From Bacillota bacterium (GTDB lineage Bacteria; Bacillota; Clostridia; Lachnospirales; Lachnospiraceae), in assembly GCA_023436765.1 (NCBI GenBank), contig JAEZHX010000176.1, positions 1-30,164 of the forward strand: 30,164 nt of DNA. The letters run 5' to 3'. Both the position numbers and the translations under genes were made by a program. The stretch's first letter is position 1; each line of letters opens with the position of its first letter. Below are positions 25,004 to 30,164 of the stretch, one piece after another. The notes below the pieces were generated by a model. That model worked only from the letters and a program-made list of their open reading frames with translations, searched no databases and was not told where the DNA came from.

Positions 25004-25021
25004 CAAAGGAGGTGTTTACGT
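25004..25021 (+). promoter_or_regulatory. cheC ribosome site that decides a TTG start
   Basis: CAAAGGAGGTG lies at 25004-25014. It overlaps the in-frame GTG at 25012, so that GTG cannot be the start. The TTG at 25021 lies 8 bases after GGAGG, an ideal distance, and gives MSNLDLNQID. Confidence 0.8.
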
Positions 25022-25641
25022 TGTCCAATCTGGACCTAAATCAAATAGACCATATGCAATTCGACGTGTTAAGGGAAATCGGTAATATAGGTGCCGGGAA
25101 TGCCACCACAGCACTTTCACAGATGTTGAATTCCAGAATTGATATGAAGGTTCCGAATGTGGAGCTTTTGGAGTTCAAGGAGCTCTCCGATATCGTCGGC
25201 GGAGCAGAGAATTTAGTTGTAGGTATCCTGTTTACGATAAGCGGAGATATTGATGGCATGATGATGTTCATGCTCGATAAATCGGCTTCCAGACATTTGG
25301 TGAATATTCTCATGGGGAATTCCGATGAGGATAAGGATGAAGATTTTAGTGAAATGGAGCTTTCGGCTTTGAATGAGATCGGAAATATTATTTCCGGAGC
25401 TTATCTGTCCTCCTTATCTTCACTGACAAACCTGATGATAGTTTCAAGTATTCCTTACATGGCAATTGATATGGCCGGGGCTATATTAAGTGTACCTGCG
25501 ATTGAATTTGGTAAAATTGGGGATAAGGCACTACTCATTGAGACGGAATTTGGAGATGATAACAGGGAGGTTAACGGATATTTTATCCTGATACCAACAA
25601 TTAATTCCTATGCAGCGATACTATCCTCGCTGGGCTTATAA
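25021..25641 (+). CDS. cheC: CheC, CheY-P phosphatase
   Basis: A 206-residue protein of the CheC/CheX/FliY phosphatase family. Both active-site motifs are complete: D15-E19-N22-P45 (FDVLREIGNIGAGN) and S115-E119-N122-P145 (SALNEIGNIISGA). It dephosphorylates CheY-P in the cytoplasm and binds CheD, which raises its activity; CheY-P in turn affects that binding, forming a feedback loop. TTG is the start, as fixed by the ribosome site. It stands between cheW and cheD exactly as in B. subtilis. The FliN domain found in FliY is absent. Confidence 0.95.
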   Translation: MSNLDLNQIDHMQFDVLREIGNIGAGNATTALSQMLNSRIDMKVPNVELLEFKELSDIVGGAENLVVGILFTISGDIDGMMMFMLDKSASRHLVNILMGNSDEDKDEDFSEMELSALNEIGNIISGAYLSSLSSLTNLMIVSSIPYMAIDMAGAILSVPAIEFGKIGDKALLIETEFGDDNREVNGYFILIPTINSYAAILSSLGL

Positions 25642-25702
25642 CACAGAACTATCATAATTATCAAGACATTAAGTATGCCAAAAACAGACGTAGGGTGAAC
25701 AA

Positions 25703-26188
25703 ATGAATAATATGATTAAAGTCGGAATGGCTGACATGAATATATGTACACCTCCTGATGCGATTACAACTTTAGGTCTTGGGTCCTGTGTGGGAATTGT
25801 CTTATATGATCCGGGTACTAAAATTGCAGGAATGATACATATTATGCTGCCTGACAGTACAAAAATATTAAACAATGAGAATAAGGCAAAATTTGCTGAC
25901 ACCGGTATAGACGAACTGATCAACAGAATGATAAGAAGCGGTGCTGTAAGAAGAGCATTGGTGGCAAAGATAGCCGGCGGAGCTCAGATGTTTGCCTTTA
26001 ATAATAACAGTGAAATGATGCGAATTGGGGAACGGAATGTCGAAGCAACCAAGCTGAAGCTTAAGCAGCTGGGTATCAGTATTCTGGCGGAAGATACAGG
26101 ATATAACTATGGTAGGACCATAGAATTCTATCCTGAGACCGGAGCATTGCATATAAGATCCGTCGGAAAGGAAAGAAAGATTCTGTAA
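25703..26188 (+). CDS. cheD: CheD, chemoreceptor glutamine deamidase
   Basis: A 161-residue deamidase. The catalytic residues T23, C29 and H46 are seen in ITTLGLGSCVGIVLYD and GMIHIMLP, with the same spacing as the Thr-Cys-His set described for Thermotoga CheD. AGGAQMFAFNN and the C-terminal EDTGYNYGRTIEFYPETG block are also typical. It converts receptor glutamines to glutamates and interacts with CheC. The ribosome site is modest (TAGGGTGA). It follows cheC with a 61-base gap. Confidence 0.95.
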   Translation: MNNMIKVGMADMNICTPPDAITTLGLGSCVGIVLYDPGTKIAGMIHIMLPDSTKILNNENKAKFADTGIDELINRMIRSGAVRRALVAKIAGGAQMFAFNNNSEMMRIGERNVEATKLKLKQLGISILAEDTGYNYGRTIEFYPETGALHIRSVGKERKIL

Positions 26189-26193
26189 AAAAT

Positions 26194-26208
26194 CAGGCAA
26201 AATGCCTG
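26194..26208 (+). other. Hairpin after cheD
   Basis: CAGGCA (26194-26199) and TGCCTG (26203-26208) form a perfect 6-bp stem with an AAA loop, 6 bases after the cheD stop. On the + strand no T-run follows; on the minus strand the stem is followed by ATTTTTTACAG, which would look like a weak terminator for reverse transcripts. Confidence 0.35.
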
Positions 26209-26268
26209 TTGGGATAGAATGTCACTGCCTTAACAGATAATCTCTGTAATTCAGGTATGGGAGGAAAT

Positions 26269-26589
26269 ATGAAGCAGAAATATATACCGGCACTGATCAT
26301 GCTGGCAGCAGGAGCTGTAACGAGTATCCTGGATATAATCCACAAGACTCCTAAGCTTGATAGCTTAAAACGGTTACTGCTGGTACTGATAGTATTTTAT
26401 ATCATAGGCCTGATTACAAAGGCCATCATAAAGAAGGCAACCATTACAAGAGTAATGGAAGTTATCGAAGAAGAGCACTCGACTGATGAGAATGGGCAAG
26501 AAGAGAACGGACCAGTGGAGAAAGGACAAGAAAGAAACCGGCATGAAGCTGCTAAGAATGGGATGACAGGTTCCACCGGTAATAAGTAA
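26269..26589 (+). CDS. Unknown small membrane protein between cheD and fliA
   Basis: A 106-residue protein I do not recognise. It has two predicted membrane segments (about 4-22, YIPALIMLAAGAVTSILDI; about 36-58, LLLVLIVFYIIGLITKAII), with both ends probably in the cytoplasm. A very polar tail follows, rich in Glu, Asn, Gln, Gly and Lys (HSTDENGQEENGPVEK). The topology resembles a small anchor or adaptor. ATG 26269 is used because GGGAGG precedes it; ATG 26257 overlaps that site. Its place between cheD and the sigma-28 gene is that of a flagellar operon member, and it should be co-expressed, but no function can be stated. Confidence 0.75.
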   Translation: MKQKYIPALIMLAAGAVTSILDIIHKTPKLDSLKRLLLVLIVFYIIGLITKAIIKKATITRVMEVIEEEHSTDENGQEENGPVEKGQERNRHEAAKNGMTGSTGNK

Positions 26590-26626
26590 CGGCCTGTCCT
26601 AAAGTTATGAATGATCGGGAGGCAGT

Positions 26627-27391
26627 ATGAACGCAGAAAACAGACAGAAACTCTGGGAGGAATACTCCAGGAAGAGGACTTCTGAACTTCAGGAAAAAAT
26701 CATAATTGAATATGCGGGTCTCGTAAAGCTGGTTGCCGGCCGGCTCAGCATGTATCTTGGCTATAATGTCGAGTATGATGATTTGGTCGGTTATGGTACC
26801 TTTGGGTTAATCGATGCCATTGATAAGTTCGATTATAACAAGGGCTTTAAATTTGAAACCTATGCATCCTTAAGAATCCGTGGAGCCATCCTGGATCAGA
26901 TCAGGAAGATGGACTGGATTCCCAGGAGTATCAGACAAAAGCAGAGAAAGATTGATATGGCTTATCAAAGCCTTGAGATAAAATATGGCAGAAGTGTAAA
27001 TGACGAGGAGGTTGCCAAGGAACTGGATATATCACTGGAAGAACTGGAGAATTGGCAGAATCAGACGAAAATTACGAATATCATATCTCTGGATGAGTTC
27101 ATGGAACAGGGCAGTGAGGGAAAAGTGGAACAAAACCTCACAGCAACCCTTAACCAGCCGGAGCGGGTCGTAGAACAACAGGAGCTCAAGGAGTTACTTA
27201 CAAGGACGCTGGATACCCTGACAGAGAAAGAAAAAAAGGTTATCGTACTGTATTATTACGAGGAACTTACATTAAAGGAAATCAGCCGGATACTTGAGGT
27301 GTCAGAATCAAGGATATCTCAGCTGCATACGAAGGCTTTACAGAAGATGAAGGTGAAGTTAGGTGCCAATATTGATGTTCTATCCAGTTAA
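26627..27391 (+). CDS. fliA: FliA/SigD, flagellar sigma-28 factor
   Basis: A 254-residue sigma factor of the FliA/WhiG/SigD group. Region 2 is clear: YDDLVGYGTFGLIDAIDKFD, then KFETYASLRIRGAILDQIRK and MDWIPRSIRQKQRKI. Region 3 follows at about 105-150, and region 4 has the helix-turn-helix LTLKEISRILEVSESRISQL near the C-terminus. It directs RNA polymerase to late genes (flagellin, receptors, motor) with TAAA-GCCGATAA type promoters. It lies at the end of the che genes, as sigD does in B. subtilis. GGGAGG is upstream of ATG 26627. No anti-sigma flgM is seen here. Confidence 0.96.
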   Translation: MNAENRQKLWEEYSRKRTSELQEKIIIEYAGLVKLVAGRLSMYLGYNVEYDDLVGYGTFGLIDAIDKFDYNKGFKFETYASLRIRGAILDQIRKMDWIPRSIRQKQRKIDMAYQSLEIKYGRSVNDEEVAKELDISLEELENWQNQTKITNIISLDEFMEQGSEGKVEQNLTATLNQPERVVEQQELKELLTRTLDTLTEKEKKVIVLYYYEELTLKEISRILEVSESRISQLHTKALQKMKVKLGANIDVLSS

Positions 27392-27448
27392 TTTGTACAG
27401 AATAGTCATAGGAACACAACACCAAGTTTAAGAATTGGGAGGAAGATT

Positions 27449-29050
27449 ATGGGCGCTAACAACGGATATTTCCAACTGATCATCAGAAATGATGGAACAT
27501 ATTTAAAGCTATTTGAAGAAGAGCCTGGTGGACGACCCATAGCTTATGACGAGATTAGTAATTATCTGATTGATAAAAAGATATATGAGTATGACAAAAT
27601 ATCAATGGGGAGAGCGTTGGCAACTCTAAAGGGTGTTGCTGAGGTGAAAATTACTCCTACTGTGATACATCCACAGGATGAATACCTTAAGGTTGAGATT
27701 CTTGAGGATAGAGTAGCAGTGAAGGGCAGATTTTATCCTCCAACCAATGGTGGCAATCTGATGACGAAGGAGGATATCATCAGTACGTTGGTTCGGGCAG
27801 GGGTAAAGTATGGTGTTGATGAGGAGAAGGTATTCCAGTTCTTGAAGGACAGGAGATACTGTACGGATTATATTCTTGCTAAAGCCCTTGCTCCGATTCA
27901 GGGTCATGATGCAGTGATCACCTATCATTTTAATGTCGATCTTACCTTAAAGCCTAAAACAAATGAGGATGGTTCCGTGGATTTTCATCAGCTGGATATG
28001 ATCAGTCATTGTAAGAAGGGTGATTTACTGGCGACTCTTAATCCGATTGACTATGGAAAACCGGGCATCGATGTCTGCGGTAATGTAATAAGACCCAACA
28101 AGGTCAATAATCGTGTCATGCGCCACGGGAATAATATCACAGTATCTGAGGATGGTTTAAGACTTTATTCTATGGTTGATGGTCATGTAACCTTAACCGA
28201 TAACAGGGTATTTGTTTCCGATACCTATGAGATACCGGCTGATGTGGATACCTCTACCGGAGATATAACCTACGAGGGTAATGTTGTAGTCAAGGGAAAT
28301 GTCATTACCGGCTTCTCCATCAGAGCCAGGGGAGATATCGAGGTGTATGGTGTCGTTGAGGGAGCTTACATAGAAGCCGGCGGTCAGATTATCCTAAGGC
28401 GTGGCATGCAGGGCATGAATAAGGGAATATTGAAGGCAAATGGTAATATTATCACAAAATTCATAGAGAATGCGGAGGTAATCTCCGGGGGATATATCTC
28501 CACAGAATCCATACTCCACAGCAGAGTCTCAGCCAAAGGTGATATCATTGTAGGTGGAAGAAGAGGCTTTGTTACCGGCGGTGAGATCCGTTCCGGCACC
28601 ATGATTTCTGTGAAAACTGCCGGCTCGCATATGGGCACCAATACGTTACTTGAGGTGGGAATTGATCCCAGAATTTTGGAGGAATTCCGGGAGCTGGAAA
28701 AGAAAATCGTAATTCTTCAGGCAGATAAGGAAAAAATAGCACAGACTGTTGCATTGATACGAAAGAGACTGCAGGCCGGAGGAGCGATTCCCTTCGATAA
28801 GATGGAAACCTTAAAGCAGATGACACAGAGCAACATTACACTGGACACACAGCTTCAGGAAGCCAGAAGAAGATATGATGAGCTTAGGATAGATATGGAT
28901 GGCAATGCTGCGGGTATGATAAAGGTACAGGATACCGTATATCCAGGAACGAAGATCATAATCTCCAATATTATTTACTTCGTCAGAGAGGAAATCCAGC
29001 ACAGCAAGTTCATTCGTGACAGAGCCGATATAAAGATTAGTCCGCTGTAG
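27449..29050 (+). CDS. fapA: FapA family protein (DUF342, flagellar assembly protein A)
   Basis: A 533-residue protein of the FapA family (PF03961). The N-terminal part (about 1-170) is the conserved FapA-N region with repeated charged beta/alpha units. The middle (about 170-420) shows strings of Gly-rich, Val/Ile-rich strands such as YEGNVVVKGNVITGFSIRAR and GDIEVYGVVEGAYIEAGGQI, the mark of a right-handed beta-helix like the MinC C-terminal and bactofilin folds. A coiled coil at about 410-480 follows. Proteins of this family are linked to flagellar assembly or number in Vibrio and occur near flagellar genes in Clostridia; the mechanism is not known. GGGAGG precedes ATG 27449. Confidence 0.88.
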   Translation: MGANNGYFQLIIRNDGTYLKLFEEEPGGRPIAYDEISNYLIDKKIYEYDKISMGRALATLKGVAEVKITPTVIHPQDEYLKVEILEDRVAVKGRFYPPTNGGNLMTKEDIISTLVRAGVKYGVDEEKVFQFLKDRRYCTDYILAKALAPIQGHDAVITYHFNVDLTLKPKTNEDGSVDFHQLDMISHCKKGDLLATLNPIDYGKPGIDVCGNVIRPNKVNNRVMRHGNNITVSEDGLRLYSMVDGHVTLTDNRVFVSDTYEIPADVDTSTGDITYEGNVVVKGNVITGFSIRARGDIEVYGVVEGAYIEAGGQIILRRGMQGMNKGILKANGNIITKFIENAEVISGGYISTESILHSRVSAKGDIIVGGRRGFVTGGEIRSGTMISVKTAGSHMGTNTLLEVGIDPRILEEFRELEKKIVILQADKEKIAQTVALIRKRLQAGGAIPFDKMETLKQMTQSNITLDTQLQEARRRYDELRIDMDGNAAGMIKVQDTVYPGTKIIISNIIYFVREEIQHSKFIRDRADIKISPL

Positions 29051-29124
29051 CATACGAATTCTTACCTGTAGAAAACGAGGCATAATTACTATTCAACTTT
29101 TTGTACGAGTAAACGGAGGTTAAT

Positions 29125-29427
29125 ATGCCTATTAGACCAATTGAAATAATTAGATCCCAGGAGGCATCACAGCTTAAGCATATGGAGAACCATAAGACCC
29201 AGCAGGAGCAGGTGCAGATCAGCAGAGGCTTCCAGAATATGATTTCAACGGAAAACTCCAGACCGACCCAGGCTACGAAGGGTGAAAACAAGGAGTTCAG
29301 GTATGATGCCAAGGAAAAGGGACAGAACAGCTATTCTAACAATTCCGGTAAGAAGCAGGGGAAACAGGAAGAGGAAAAAACAACGAAGAAGCCGGAGAAA
29401 ACCGGAGGTATCGATATCTTGATCTGA
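29125..29427 (+). CDS. Unknown 100-residue polar protein after fapA
   Basis: A 100-residue protein, almost wholly polar and lysine, glutamine, glutamate and asparagine-rich. It starts MPIRPIEIIRSQEASQLKHM and ends in the short hydrophobic motif GGIDILI. The Lys/Glu/Gln-rich middle (GKKQGKQEEEKTTKKPEK) is probably disordered. No signal peptide, membrane segment or known domain is seen. CGGAGG before ATG 29125 and the following terminator suggest it closes the operon. The hydrophobic last residues could be a docking peptide, but that is inference. It is probably a real gene because it has a good ribosome site and lies in frame in a gene-dense block. Confidence 0.7.
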   Translation: MPIRPIEIIRSQEASQLKHMENHKTQQEQVQISRGFQNMISTENSRPTQATKGENKEFRYDAKEKGQNSYSNNSGKKQGKQEEEKTTKKPEKTGGIDILI

Positions 29428-29449
29428 TGATCAGATAAGCATTAAATAC

Positions 29450-29478
29450 TGAGGGTGTTCCCACACCCTCATTTTCAT
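29450..29478 (+). terminator. Intrinsic terminator after the flagellar block
   Basis: TGAGGGTGT (29450-29458) pairs perfectly with ACACCCTCA (29463-29471), loop TCCC, then TTTTCATC. This is a 9-bp GC-rich stem with a short T-run. It lies 23 bases after the preceding stop, and just before the ribosome site of the next gene. A second palindrome, ATCTGA-TGA-TCAGAT (29422-29436), spans the stop codon upstream of it. Read-through into the next gene is possible. Confidence 0.65.
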
Positions 29479-29488
29479 CGGAGGAACT

Positions 29489-30164
29489 ATGAGCCCATTA
29501 GAAATCATATTAATTCTATTAGGATTAGTCATCATTGTCATCAGCACCAGAATGATTGACCGAACAGGAAGAACAGGGAAAGAAAATCAGGTGCGTTTTG
29601 ATGTGGAGGATACCTTGAACAGCGAGGATCTGAAGCACTTCAAGGAGCAGGTCAGGGAACAGCTATCAGGGCTGAAAGAGGAGATCATTGTCCGCACGGA
29701 CGATGAATTAAGCTTGATATCCAATGAGAAAATCATGGCAGTGGGTGAATATTCCGATCAAATATTAGAGAAGATCAAGCACAACCATGAAGAAGTTGTG
29801 TTCCTTTACAATATGTTGAATGAAAAAGAAAAAGAATTGAAGACCACAGTATCCGCTATGGAAGCCTCAAGGAAGAAGTCACAGGAAGTCCTTCCTGCGA
29901 ACTTAGAGACTGGGGATCAGCCAGCGAAGAAGGTTACCGGAATTCAGCAGGTGCAGGGCCAGCGCATGAAGGCTCCCGGTTCTCCCCTGCCAAAGGAGAA
30001 ATCGGCAGAACCCCGGAGTACCGTAGAAGCTGATCAGACAACCAACAATAATTCGCAGATACTTGCTCTTTATTCGAAGGGTAAAACTGTTGTTGAAATA
30101 TCCAAGCTATTGGGACTCGGACAAGGAGAAGTAAAGCTGGTAATTGATTTGTTCCGGGGAAGAA
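29489..30164 (+). CDS. DUF6115-like protein: membrane anchor, coiled coil and HTH-like end (3' truncated)
   Basis: The first 225 codons of a gene that runs off the right edge, with no stop in frame. It begins MSPLEIILILLGLVIIVIST, a single N-terminal membrane segment (about 4-19). A charged coiled-coil region follows (about 35-135: KHFKEQVREQLSGLKEEI and NMLNEKEKELKTTVSAMEAS). A Pro/Lys-rich linker leads to a C-terminal block, ILALYSKGKTVVEISKLLG and GQGEVKLVIDLF, that reads as a helix-turn-helix. This matches DUF6115 proteins seen after fla/che operons in Lachnospiraceae; their function is unknown. CGGAGG before ATG 29489 fixes the start. Confidence 0.75.
   Translation, partial: MSPLEIILILLGLVIIVISTRMIDRTGRTGKENQVRFDVEDTLNSEDLKHFKEQVREQLSGLKEEIIVRTDDELSLISNEKIMAVGEYSDQILEKIKHNHEEVVFLYNMLNEKEKELKTTVSAMEASRKKSQEVLPANLETGDQPAKKVTGIQQVQGQRMKAPGSPLPKEKSAEPRSTVEADQTTNNNSQILALYSKGKTVVEISKLLGLGQGEVKLVIDLFRGR

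Overview
This window is one long block of flagellar and chemotaxis genes, all on the + strand. It is almost gene-for-gene the fla/che operon of Bacillus subtilis, but with clostridial features: motA-motB sit between flbD and fliL, there is a TIGR02530-type operon protein and a YcgR/PilZ gene, and FapA (DUF342) and a DUF6115-like gene lie downstream. The features that point to an anaerobic Firmicute, most likely Lachnospiraceae, are: strong AAAGGAGG ribosome sites, TTG/GTG starts, moderate-to-low GC, a FliY (CheC-FliN fusion) in place of plain FliN, and CheC/CheD adaptation. The family is an inference from gene order and protein style; no species is claimed.

Layout. 1-116: 3' end of fliH. 117-299: a non-coding stretch holding four consecutive perfect hairpins with different stems and near-identical spacers, flanked by an 8-bp direct repeat; it separates fliH from fliI. 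300-5629: export ATPase and hook assembly (fliI, fliJ, motE-like, fliK, flgD, TIGR02530 gene). 5716-7155: hook protein flgE, followed by a hairpin and a terminator-like hairpin. 7291-9717: flbD/swrD, motA, motB, fliL. 9821-12393: switch genes fliM, fliY, cheY. 12441-15887: export gate fliO, fliP, fliQ, fliR, flhB. 15888-16085: a leader with a sigma-A-type promoter and two mutually exclusive hairpins, one of which covers the flhA ribosome site. 16086-20359: flhA, flhF, then a repeat-rich spacer, then flhG. 20419-21180: YcgR/PilZ. 21261-26188: cheB, cheA, cheW, cheC, cheD. 26269-27391: a small unknown membrane protein and the flagellar sigma factor. 27449-30164: fapA, an unknown 100-residue polar protein, a terminator, and a DUF6115-like gene cut by the window end.

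How it works together. FliI/FliJ/FliH feed the FliPQR-FlhB-FlhA export gate. FlgD, FlgE and FliK build and measure the hook. MotA/MotB power rotation, with FliL and SwrD supporting torque. FliM and FliY form the switch that CheY-P acts on. CheA/CheW signal to CheY and CheB, while FliY and CheC (both with two intact phosphatase motifs) remove the phosphate and CheD deamidates receptors. The PilZ protein would couple c-di-GMP to motor braking. FlhF/FlhG set flagellar number and place, and sigma-28 turns on late genes. cheR, receptors and flagellin genes are not in the window.

No gap exceeds 300 bases. No tRNA, rRNA, CRISPR array, transposase or prophage gene was seen. The most interesting non-coding signals are the hairpin array at 146-251, the flhA leader at 15896-16085, and the repeat cluster at 19376-19458.
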